In this document: positions 1-5,971 of the stretch, piece by piece
Numbering within the stretch: the stretch's first letter is position 1
Layout: the number at the start of each line of letters is the position of its first letter
NCBI GenBank assembly: GCA_023486985.1
Contig: JAMDEM010000091.1
Location: 1-5,971, forward strand
DNA length: 5,971 bases
Direction: 5' to 3'
Origin: Bacillota bacterium
GTDB taxonomy: Bacteria; Vulcanimicrobiota; JAMDEM01
Position numbers and translations under genes: made by a program
Notes under the pieces: model-generated
Told to the model about the DNA's origin: nothing
The model's input: only the letters and a program-made list of their open reading frames with translations
The model's database searches: none

Positions 1-1
1 A

Positions 2-1159
2 TGCGGGATAGCGCGGCAATCCAGCCTCATCAATGCCCTTTCCTCCCAGGAAACCGCCCTTGTTTCCGAAGTGCCCGGCACCACAACTGACCCTGTTTAC
101 AAAGCAATGGAAATTTTACCTGTTGGACCGGTCTGCTTTATTGACACCGCAGGCCTTGACGATGAAGGAGCTCTGGGTGAATTAAGAATAAAACGCACTA
201 TCCGTGTCCTTTCCCATGCTGATGTGGCTTTGCTTGTAATTGATTCAACAAATTTTACAGAAGAATTTGAGGAAGGAATCCTTGAAAAAATACAATCAAC
301 AGGAATTCCTGTTGTGGCGGTCATTAATAAAAGCGATATTTCCTCAAACGGGTCTAATATAAAAAAATTGCTTGAAAAATGGAATCTCTCCTGCGTAAAG
401 GTAAGCAGTAAGACAAAAAGCGGCATAGAGGAATTAAAAGAAAAAATCATAGAAGCCGCAAAACCGGAAGCCCTGGAACCTCCCATAGCGGGCGACCTTA
501 TCAAACCCGGCGACACTGTAATAACAGTCATCCCTGTTGACAAATCAGCTCCAAAAGGCAGGTTGATTCTTCCCCAGGTTATGACTATCCGGGATATCCT
601 GGACCATGACGGAAGGGCAATCATGGTTAAGGAAGATCAATTACTAGACACTATCAAAAATTTGAAAGAGCCACCCAGGCTTGTCATAACAGATTCCCAG
701 GTAATTGACCGGGTGAGGCGGGATACGCCGTGCGGCATCCTTTTTACTTCTTTTTCGATTCTTTTTGCCCGCTACCGCGGTGATATAAACACTCTGGTTG
801 AAGGCGCAAAAGCTGTGGAGAATTTGATACCGGGCGATGAAATCCTTATCGCCGAGGCATGCACCCATCATCCGACTTCCGATGACATCGGCCGCAGTAA
901 AATCCCCCGCTGGCTTAATGCCAGAGCCGGCGGTGCTCTTAATTTCAATTATTGTGTGGGCGGTGATTTCCCGCCGGACCTTCATAGATATAAACTGGTA
1001 ATTCACTGCGGAGCATGCATGATAAACCGCAAAGCCATGCTTCAAAGGATAATGGAAGCCCGGAAATGCAACGTTCCAATTGTAAATTACGGAGTTTTGA
1101 TTTCATATATTCATAACGTACTGGAGGACGCCTTAAAGTGCCTTAAACTGCACGGCTAA
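2..1159 (+). CDS. hydF: [FeFe]-hydrogenase maturation GTPase HydF (5' partial)
   Basis: HydF is the GTPase scaffold that carries the 2Fe precursor of the H-cluster and delivers it to apo-hydrogenase in the cytoplasm. The open frame runs off the 5' edge; 385 residues are visible, so roughly 20-30 N-terminal residues of a family usually near 400 are missing. Seen in order: the G2 segment PGTTTDP (bases 74-94), G3 DTAG (143-154), G4 NKSD (326-337), a central dimerisation region, and the C-terminal Fe-S site: CTHH at 860-871, then HCGAC at 1004-1018, giving CxHx45HCxxC, the HydF signature. The GTG at 71 lies inside the GTPase domain and is not the true start, since the frame continues upstream with SSLINAL. 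Oddity: the P-loop expected as AGKSS reads ARQSS, without the Walker A lysine, within the first 25 bases (see findings). The gene lies 5 bases upstream of hydE and is surely co-transcribed with it. Family identity is very secure. Confidence 0.96.
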   Translation, partial: CGIARQSSLINALSSQETALVSEVPGTTTDPVYKAMEILPVGPVCFIDTAGLDDEGALGELRIKRTIRVLSHADVALLVIDSTNFTEEFEEGILEKIQSTGIPVVAVINKSDISSNGSNIKKLLEKWNLSCVKVSSKTKSGIEELKEKIIEAAKPEALEPPIAGDLIKPGDTVITVIPVDKSAPKGRLILPQVMTIRDILDHDGRAIMVKEDQLLDTIKNLKEPPRLVITDSQVIDRVRRDTPCGILFTSFSILFARYRGDINTLVEGAKAVENLIPGDEILIAEACTHHPTSDDIGRSKIPRWLNARAGGALNFNYCVGGDFPPDLHRYKLVIHCGACMINRKAMLQRIMEARKCNVPIVNYGVLISYIHNVLEDALKCLKLHG

Positions 1160-1164
1160 AAATT

Positions 1165-2217
1165 ATGCAAACAGAAATAGCAGCACATGTTCTTAACAAA
1201 TGCAGTTCGAATGGATCTCTTCTTAATAAAGAAGAGATTATTGAGGTTCTTTCATGGCAGGATGAAGCTCTACTTGAAAGGCTCTTTCAGATAGCAGACG
1301 ATATTAGAAAAAACCAATGCGGCGACGATGTTCACCTGCGCGCCTTAATTGAATTTTCAAACCACTGCTCCCGGAACTGTCTTTACTGCGGAATAAGAAG
1401 GGGAAACAAAAAATTGGAGCGCTACAGGATGACGCCGGATGAGATTGTTGATACTGCAGTAAAAGCCTGCAGCGCGGGATTTAAGACAATAGTTTTACAG
1501 TCAGGCGAGGATACGTGGTTTGCTGCCGATAAAGTAAGCTGGATAGTAAAGGCAATAAAAGATAGGGCTGGCTGCGCAATAACCCTGTGCATCGGTGAGC
1601 GCACCCTGGCAGAATATGAAGTAATGAAAAAAGCAGGTGCCGACAGGTATTTAATAAAATATGAAACAGCCAACCCTGATCTTTACCATGCTCTTCATCC
1701 GGAAATGGATTATGAAAACAGAATTAATATTCTTTTATGGCTTAAGGAGATGGGTTATCAGGTAGGCGGGGGAAATATGGTGGGTCTGCCCGGACAGACC
1801 CTTGAAGACCTGGCTGATGACATAATTCTTGCCAGGAAACTTAATCTTGATATGATGGGCATAGGTCCTTTTATCCCCCACTCTGAAACTCCACTCCACG
1901 ATTTTCCCGGCGGAGATTTAAAGATGGTTCTTAAAACTGTTGCCGTCAGCCGGATAGTAACTTTAAATTCCCACATTCCCGCAACCACCGCCACCGGAAC
2001 AATTGACGCCGAAGGAAGACAGAAGGCTCTAAGATGTGGAGCGAATGTAATAATGCCCAATCTTACGCCTGCAAAGTACAGAAAACTTTATGAAATTTAC
2101 CCCGGGAAAAAGTGCAGTGATGAGGAGCCCGGAAGATGCGCCGGATGCATTAAAACCATGGTGAAGTCCATGGGCAGAAATATTGCACCGGACTACGGGC
2201 ACTCTCTAAAAAACTGA
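1165..2217 (+). CDS. hydE: [FeFe]-hydrogenase maturation radical SAM enzyme HydE
   Basis: HydE is a radical SAM enzyme that acts after HydG on the Fe(CO)2CN-cysteine synthon during assembly of the 2Fe subcluster. The product has 350 residues, the normal family length. The SAM [4Fe-4S] cluster motif CX3CX2C is C68, C72 and C75 (CSRNCLYC), followed by the HydE-typical GIRRGNKKLERYR. Further landmarks are QSGED (111-115), KYETANPDL (165-173), MVGLPGQT (205-212) and GIGPFIPHSETPL (232-244). A second, non-essential cluster site near the C-terminus is present in full as C317, C325 and C328, with the spacing of the Thermotoga maritima enzyme. These landmarks separate it from biotin synthase BioB and from HydG. 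The start is the ATG 5 bases after the hydF stop; an in-frame stop at 1144-1146 prevents a longer N-terminus. No clear Shine-Dalgarno is visible, so translational coupling to hydF is likely. No damage seen. Confidence 0.97.
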   Translation: MQTEIAAHVLNKCSSNGSLLNKEEIIEVLSWQDEALLERLFQIADDIRKNQCGDDVHLRALIEFSNHCSRNCLYCGIRRGNKKLERYRMTPDEIVDTAVKACSAGFKTIVLQSGEDTWFAADKVSWIVKAIKDRAGCAITLCIGERTLAEYEVMKKAGADRYLIKYETANPDLYHALHPEMDYENRINILLWLKEMGYQVGGGNMVGLPGQTLEDLADDIILARKLNLDMMGIGPFIPHSETPLHDFPGGDLKMVLKTVAVSRIVTLNSHIPATTATGTIDAEGRQKALRCGANVIMPNLTPAKYRKLYEIYPGKKCSDEEPGRCAGCIKTMVKSMGRNIAPDYGHSLKN

Positions 2218-2218
2218 T

Positions 2219-2224
2219 AAGGAG
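2219..2224 (+). promoter_or_regulatory. Ribosome binding site of the hydrogenase-kinase fusion gene
   Basis: AAGGAG lies 5 bases before the ATG at 2230 and just after the hydE stop (2215-2217). It fixes the start of the fusion gene and implies its own initiation site within one operon transcript. It is the best Shine-Dalgarno in the window. Confidence 0.8.
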
Positions 2225-2229
2225 ACAAT

Positions 2230-4149
2230 ATGGGCGTAGTAACAACAATTGTCGGAAGATGTAAAAGGTGTTATTCCTGCGTAAGGAACTGCCCTGCAAA
2301 AGCAATAAAAATCGAAGAGGGGCAGGCAATGGTTATGGAAGAACGCTGTATTGCCTGCGGCACATGCGTTAAAGCCTGTTCCCAGAATGCCAAACAGATT
2401 GAAAGCGGCATAGAAAAAGTTTATGAATTTATCTCCAACGGAAAGAATACCGTTGCCGCCCTTGCTCCTTCCTTTGTGGCAGCCTTTAACGAGATAAAGC
2501 CGGGGCAGCTTATAACGGCTCTTAAAAAGCTGGGGTTTTCCCATGTCATGGAAGTAGCTTATGGAGCCAAGCTTATCGTGCGCCAGGAATACACGCGCCT
2601 GCTGAAGGAACAAAAGGCTGTAATTATAACTACTCCCTGCCCTGCTCTTGTAAGCTACATCGAAAAATATGCAACACCGCTTCTGCCTTATCTTGCGCCG
2701 GTAGTCTCCCCCCTTATTGCTCTTGGAAGGTACATAAAAAAACATCTCGACCCGGAAGCAAAAGTTGTCTTCATCGGTCCCTGCATCGCCAAGAAAGAAG
2801 AGATAAAAGACCCTTGTGTGGCAGGCGCTGTGGAAGCGGCAATTACATATAAGGAACTGAAGCAGATTTTTTCAGAAAAAACCATAGAGCCTGAAAGCCT
2901 TGAGGAATCAGAATTTGACGCGCCACACCCTAAAATTGCCAGGTCTTTTCCCGTCTCGGGCGGTCTTCTAAGGACAGCTTCAAAATACGTGGATATCCTC
3001 GACAACGATGTCATTGTTACAGAAGGAAAGGATAGAACCTTAAAACTTCTTAATGAATTGATGGAAGGAAAACTTGAAGCCCGCTTTCTGGACATTCTTT
3101 TTTGCGAGGGCTGTATTGACGGGCCCGTCATGGATAATGACCTTGAACTCTTCACTAAAAAAGAAATTGTGGCAAAATATGTACGGGAAAACTACAAAGA
3201 AGACGATGAAGAAGAGATTCCCCGTCTTGATCTTTCAAGAGGATACAGAAGCCTTGATATAAAACTTTCAATTCCCACCGAAGAGCAGATAAAAGAAGTA
3301 TTGAAAGCAATCAACAAAACAAAGCCGGAGGATGAGCTTAACTGCGGCTCCTGCGGCTACTCATCCTGCCGTGAAAAAGCCATTGCCGTATGCCAGGGAC
3401 TGGCGGAAAACGAAATGTGCCTTCCATACCTCATTGAAAAGCTTCAGGATTACTTAATCCAGAGGGAAAAGATGTCTTCCCTGGGACAGATGGCGGCGAG
3501 CATTGCCCATGAGATAAATAACCCTATCGGCGGCGTGCTCATATATACAAGGCTTCTCCTTAAAAGGCTTGAATCCGAAGAGCTAAACAGGGAATCTTTC
3601 CAGAAGAACCTTATCAGCATTGAAAGTGAGATTAACCGCTGCAGTAAAATTATCAGAAATCTTCTTGATTTTTCAAGACAGTCTCCCCCTGCCCTGAGGC
3701 TTGTGGACATTAATAAAACAATGGAAGATGCTCTGGGCATGGTGGTGCACCAGGCGCAGCTGGGAAATGTAAAGATTGCAAAAAACATGGAAAAAAAGAT
3801 TCCTGAGATTACCGCAGATTATGACCAGATGCGCCAGGTTTTCATAAACATACTGCTGAACGCCATTCAGGCAATGCCCTCCGGCGGAACTCTCACTTTA
3901 AAAACACAGATTCTTAAACCCCAGAAAGAAGTTTTAATCAGCATAAGCGACACGGGCTGCGGAATGTCCAAAGACAACCTGAACAAACTTTTTACTCCAT
4001 TCTTTTCAACCAAAGAAAAAGGCGTTGGCCTTGGACTGGCGGTTGTCCAGGGAATCATTGAAAAGCACGAGGGAAAAATCGAGGTCGAAAGCGATGAAAA
4101 TAAAGGTACTACCTTTACGATAAGGCTTAAGGCGAATAACCCCACCTGA
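2230..4149 (+). CDS. Hydrogenase-like Fe-S sensor fused to histidine kinase
   Basis: The 639-residue product joins an HydS-like [FeFe]-hydrogenase module to a kinase. Domains: a 2[4Fe-4S] ferredoxin (about 1-60; C11, C14, C17, C21 and C40, C43, C46, C50); a hydrogenase large-subunit domain (about 70-320); a four-cysteine Fe-S domain (371-400; C372, C375, C380, C397, spacing CX2CX4CX16C); HisKA (about 411-485, H427 in AHEINNP); and HATPase (about 530-635: N544, DTGCGM 574-579, FFSTK 591-595, GVGLGL 598-603). H-cluster motifs are partly kept: TTPCP (134-138, C137), PCIAKKEE (184-191, C185) and FCEGCIDGP (291-299, C292 and C295). The proton-relay cysteine of catalytic enzymes is proline here, and the third motif is CxxC instead of CxxxC, so catalysis is doubtful. 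There are no membrane segments or signal peptide: a cytoplasmic sensor. The kinase catalytic residues look intact. Inferred role: sensing H2 or redox state and phosphorylating the regulator encoded next door. The reading frame is continuous across all domains. Confidence 0.93.
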   Translation: MGVVTTIVGRCKRCYSCVRNCPAKAIKIEEGQAMVMEERCIACGTCVKACSQNAKQIESGIEKVYEFISNGKNTVAALAPSFVAAFNEIKPGQLITALKKLGFSHVMEVAYGAKLIVRQEYTRLLKEQKAVIITTPCPALVSYIEKYATPLLPYLAPVVSPLIALGRYIKKHLDPEAKVVFIGPCIAKKEEIKDPCVAGAVEAAITYKELKQIFSEKTIEPESLEESEFDAPHPKIARSFPVSGGLLRTASKYVDILDNDVIVTEGKDRTLKLLNELMEGKLEARFLDILFCEGCIDGPVMDNDLELFTKKEIVAKYVRENYKEDDEEEIPRLDLSRGYRSLDIKLSIPTEEQIKEVLKAINKTKPEDELNCGSCGYSSCREKAIAVCQGLAENEMCLPYLIEKLQDYLIQREKMSSLGQMAASIAHEINNPIGGVLIYTRLLLKRLESEELNRESFQKNLISIESEINRCSKIIRNLLDFSRQSPPALRLVDINKTMEDALGMVVHQAQLGNVKIAKNMEKKIPEITADYDQMRQVFINILLNAIQAMPSGGTLTLKTQILKPQKEVLISISDTGCGMSKDNLNKLFTPFFSTKEKGVGLGLAVVQGIIEKHEGKIEVESDENKGTTFTIRLKANNPT

Positions 4150-4219
4150 CCTCCCCTTAAATTAAGGGGAGGAATACAAATTCTCCCCTCTTTGTCAAAG
4201 AGGGGATGGGGGAGTTAAT
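4138..4219. repeat. REP-like element with two palindromic hairpins
   Basis: Two palindromes sit in the gap between kinase and regulator. Hairpin 1 (4150-4172) has perfect 11-bp arms starting CCTCCCC around a single central A. Hairpin 2 (4184-4206) has perfect 11-bp arms starting TCCCCTC around a single central T. They are separated by 11 bases. Outer flanks are also loosely inverted: TAACCCCA at 4137-4144 against TGGGGGAGTTA at 4207-4217. C-rich arms opposite G-rich arms in paired units are typical of dispersed REP-like elements. The element overlaps the end of the fusion gene, whose last residues NNPT and stop codon fall in its left flank. Neither hairpin is followed by a T-run, so a simple intrinsic terminator is not supported; attenuation or mRNA end protection is possible. 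The repeat nature elsewhere in the genome cannot be seen from this window. Confidence 0.65.
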
Positions 4220-4240
4220 AAAAAAAGAAACTTGCAGTAG

Positions 4241-4246
4241 AAAGGG
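4241..4246 (+). promoter_or_regulatory. Probable ribosome binding site of the response regulator
   Basis: AAAGGG ends 8 bases before the ATG at 4255. It is a moderate match to Shine-Dalgarno. A GTG at 4246 is in frame but overlaps this site and would add only three residues (two of them Phe), so the ATG is preferred. Confidence 0.5.
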
Positions 4247-4254
4247 TGTTTTTT

Positions 4255-5613
4255 ATGGTCAACCGTTTCAAATATCTCGTAGCTGATGATGAGCAGATTG
4301 TCAGGAATTCGCTTAAAGAGTGGCTCACTGAATCCGGATACGAGATATATGCAGCGGCAACGGCGCTTGAGGCGCTTCAGGTAATTCAGCGCAATAAAGT
4401 GGATATTCTTATTGCCGATTTAAAGATGCCGGGAATGGATGGAATTGAATTAATGAAGCGGGCAAAGTTGATAAATCCTTCAATGTTCACAATAATAATC
4501 ACTGCCTTTGCCACCGTTCCCACGGCAATTGTTGCCATGAAAGAGGGAGCCTATGATTACCTGGAAAAACCGTTCTGCCCCGAGAAACTTGAGCTTATCC
4601 TGAAAAAAATTGAGGACCAGCGAAACCTCATGGCTGAAAATCTCATTCTCCGCCAGGAACTTGAAAAAAGATATCACCTGAATGATATTATCGGAAAAAG
4701 TCATTCCATGCAAAAAATATTTGAAATGGTTAAGACTGTGGCAAAAAGCAATTCCACCATTCTCATTCAGGGAGAAAGCGGCACCGGCAAGGAGTTAATT
4801 GCAAGGGCAATTCATGATTCAAGCTCCAGAAAAGAAAGACCCTTTATTGCCATAAGCTGTGCCTCCATACCGGAAAGCCTGCTGGAAAGCGAGCTTTTTG
4901 GCCATGAAAGAGGGTCCTTCACGGGGGCAGTTTCCCAGCGAAAAGGAAAATTTGAATTGGCTCATAACGGGACTCTTTTCCTGGACGAAGTGGGTGAGAT
5001 GAACTTAAGCACCCAGGTTCATCTTTTAAGAGTCCTTCAGGAAAAAGAATTCAGAAGAGTTGGAGGAACAGAGCTGGTAAAAGTTGATGTAAGAATTGTC
5101 TCGGCAACCAACAAAAATATCAAGAAGCTTGTTAACGAGGGGAGATTCAGGGAAGACCTTTATTACCGCCTGAATGTGGTAACCATTGACCTTCCGCCCC
5201 TGCGGGAAAGACGGGAAGATATACTGCCTATCGCCTATCACTTCCTCAAAAAATTTTCAAGTGAAAACCGCAAGGAAGTAAATCAGTTCTCCCAGGAAAC
5301 TCTTGAATTCATTGTAAAATACAACTGGCATGGAAACGTAAGAGAGCTCGAAAACGCCATTGAGCATGCGGTAGTGGTATGTAAAGGCAATACGGCAGTT
5401 CTTGATGATTTGCCGTCAGAGATAAGAAATTCAAAAGCATCAGCTAATGGACATTCTGCGTTGAAGTCTATCAAAGATATTGAAAGGGACCATATAATGG
5501 GAGTTCTTGAGAGCACTAACTGGAACAGGTCAAGAGCTGCGCAAATTCTGGGCATTGAAAGAGCAACCCTATACAACAAGCTGAGAAGCTATGGCTTAAT
5601 GGCTAAGAAGTGA
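4255..5613 (+). CDS. Sigma-54-dependent response regulator, NtrC family
   Basis: This 452-residue protein has the full NtrC layout: receiver (about 5-120), AAA+ domain (about 145-385) and Fis-type helix-turn-helix (about 405-446). Receiver residues are complete: acidic pair D11 and D12, phospho-acceptor D55 (IADLKMPGMDG), T83 and K105 (EKPF). The AAA+ domain shows Walker A GESGTGKE (173-180), the sigma-54 contact loop as GSFTGA (220-225, a common variant of GAFTGA), Walker B LFLDE (241-245), and arginine-finger region FREDLYYRL (298-306). The recognition region reads AAQILGIERATLYNKL (428-443). It should bind enhancer-like sites and drive open-complex formation by sigma-54 RNA polymerase when phosphorylated. 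It follows the fusion kinase by 105 bases, so it is the obvious partner; pairing is inferred from adjacency. Its targets are unknown: I found no convincing -24/-12 promoter in this window. The start at ATG 4255 is chosen over GTG 4246 for ribosome-site spacing. Confidence 0.95.
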   Translation: MVNRFKYLVADDEQIVRNSLKEWLTESGYEIYAAATALEALQVIQRNKVDILIADLKMPGMDGIELMKRAKLINPSMFTIIITAFATVPTAIVAMKEGAYDYLEKPFCPEKLELILKKIEDQRNLMAENLILRQELEKRYHLNDIIGKSHSMQKIFEMVKTVAKSNSTILIQGESGTGKELIARAIHDSSSRKERPFIAISCASIPESLLESELFGHERGSFTGAVSQRKGKFELAHNGTLFLDEVGEMNLSTQVHLLRVLQEKEFRRVGGTELVKVDVRIVSATNKNIKKLVNEGRFREDLYYRLNVVTIDLPPLRERREDILPIAYHFLKKFSSENRKEVNQFSQETLEFIVKYNWHGNVRELENAIEHAVVVCKGNTAVLDDLPSEIRNSKASANGHSALKSIKDIERDHIMGVLESTNWNRSRAAQILGIERATLYNKLRSYGLMAKK

Positions 5614-5729
5614 TGTAAAAACGCACAAGGTGTTTAAAAATTACACTAGTTTAATCTTTAGCAAATTGTTGTGAAATCAAGAACTTTATAAAATCTTTAG
5701 TTCTGTATAAAATATTTACATGCTTCTTG

Positions 5730-5766
5730 AAATAAGAAACGCCTGAAACAAAGACGCTTCTTATTT
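5730..5766. repeat. Inverted repeat downstream of the regulator
   Basis: AAATAAGAAACG (5730-5741) pairs with CGCTTCTTATTT (5755-5766) in 11 of 12 positions across a 13-base loop. It lies 116 bases after the regulator stop, and the right arm runs into TTATTTT. It could end transcription weakly, perhaps from both sides, but the stem is AT-rich and the T-run is part of the arm, so terminator function is only a possibility. GCTTCTT also occurs at 5722-5728, giving a competing partner for the left arm. Confidence 0.45.
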
Positions 5767-5826
5767 TGCGGCAGGAGACCCCGCAGACCAAATTTTTCGC
5801 TGCGCTCAAATCCATCTTGGAAATCA

Positions 5827-5887
5827 GGGTTTTGCGGAACCTTCTAGGCTACGCATTACCTCGGGGTTTTATAGAAACTTCTAAACT
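5827..5887. repeat. Tandem-like 24-nt direct repeat, 37-base period
   Basis: The segments at 5827-5850 and 5864-5887 match at 18 of 24 positions, sharing GGGTTTT, then GAA, CTTCTA and CT. Five of the six differences are transitions, in each case G or C in the first copy against A or T in the second, which suggests a diverged duplication. Confidence 0.45.
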
Positions 5888-5921
5888 CACTTTCGTTCGT
5901 CAAAAAGTTTCAAAAAAACCC
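5864..5921. repeat. Long imperfect hairpin near the window end
   Basis: Bases 5864-5880 pair with 5905-5921 in 15 of 17 positions (GGGTTTT and GAAACTT against AAGTTTC and AAAACCC), with a 24-base loop. The left arm is also the second copy of the 24-nt direct repeat, so the two structures share sequence. Confidence 0.45.
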
Positions 5922-5971
5922 GTGCTTTTCGCTGTGCGAAATCCTTCCTTAACCGGGGGTAGTTTCCCAGC

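Larger units (their letters stand above)
5794..5947. repeat. Imperfect direct repeat pair starting TTTTCGCTG
   Basis: The segment at 5794-5816 recurs at 5926-5947 with 19 of 23 aligned positions the same and one gap; both begin TTTTCGCTG, followed by a GC pair and AAATCC. The copies bracket the other repeats of this tail, as if they flank a unit of about 130 bases. In the second copy the core forms a perfect TTTCGC/GCGAAA hairpin. Confidence 0.4.
5614..5971. other. Gene-free tail with imperfect repeats
   Basis: No open frame with coding character is evident on either strand in these 358 bases. The first 120 bases are AT-rich, with short repeats: AATCTTTAG at 5653 and 5692, TATAAAAT at 5687 and 5706, and an inverted pair AGAACT/AGTTCT at 5680 and 5699. 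From 5730 onward it holds a chain of inverted and direct repeats, listed separately. A short TGCGG/CCGCA stem lies at 5767-5785, and a perfect TTTCGC-TGT-GCGAAA hairpin at 5927-5941. The stretch may be a decayed mobile element, a dispersed repeat, or a structured non-coding region. The window ends inside it. Confidence 0.6.

Noticed and set aside
97..1045. Reverse-strand open frames across hydF
   Set aside because: They lie wholly within a well-recognised forward gene and show no family motifs; they are shadows of its codon pattern.
2206..3155. Reverse-strand open frames of 155-179 codons inside the fusion gene
   Set aside because: The forward frame has ordered cysteine motifs and kinase boxes; the reverse translations show no recognisable domain and no separate ribosome site worth crediting.
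3074..3262. Small forward frame within the fusion gene
   Set aside because: It overlaps the hydrogenase domain and acidic linker in another frame, with lysine-rich, low-quality translation.
4150..4206. Intrinsic terminator after the kinase
   Set aside because: The palindromes are strong but neither is followed by a T-run; they fit a REP-like repeat better.
4192..4219. Sigma-70 promoter before the regulator (TTGTCA, then GTTAAT)
   Set aside because: The -35-like word lies in the hairpin arm and the -10 match is poor; no strong promoter is visible in this gap.
5777..5835. Sigma-54 -24/-12 promoter in the tail
   Set aside because: GG and GC pairs occur, but the spacing or flanking bases do not match the TGGCAC-N5-TTGC pattern on either strand.
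5614..5971. CRISPR array from repeats in the tail
   Set aside because: The repeats are imperfect, only two copies each and unevenly spaced, with no cas genes nearby.

Overview
The window carries four forward-strand genes packed end to end, followed by about 360 bases without a gene. Their products point to an anaerobic bacterium with hydrogen metabolism: two maturases for the [FeFe]-hydrogenase H-cluster (HydF and HydE), then a hydrogenase-like iron-sulfur protein fused to a histidine kinase, then a sigma-54 (NtrC-type) response regulator. The sigma-54 regulator and soluble kinase suit a diderm anaerobe (Desulfobacterota-, Nitrospirota- or Omnitrophota-like), but a clostridial-type lineage cannot be excluded and I do not assign a phylum.

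Layout. Bases 2-1159 hold hydF, cut at its 5' end by the window edge; its visible P-loop region is abnormal, most likely an edge artefact. Bases 1165-2217 hold a complete hydE, 5 bases after hydF. Bases 2230-4149 hold the fusion gene, 12 bases after hydE, with a good ribosome binding site. Bases 4150-4254 are a gap containing two near-perfect 23-nt palindromes of a dispersed, REP-like type. Bases 4255-5613 hold the response regulator. Bases 5614-5971 contain no convincing gene but several imperfect direct and inverted repeats.

How the genes work together (inference). HydE and HydF act in building and carrying the 2Fe subcluster. The fusion protein has a ferredoxin domain with two [4Fe-4S] clusters, a hydrogenase large-subunit domain with altered H-cluster motifs, a further four-cysteine Fe-S domain, and then directly the HisKA and HATPase domains of a kinase. 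It reads as a cytoplasmic hydrogen or redox sensor that phosphorylates the adjacent NtrC-type regulator, which would switch on sigma-54 promoters, perhaps of hydrogenase genes elsewhere. HydG, the third maturase, is not in the window.

The most interesting item is the fusion sensor. Its H-cluster motifs keep several ligand positions but replace the proton-relay cysteine with proline and shorten the third motif to CxxC, and no PAS domain lies between the last Fe-S site and the kinase.
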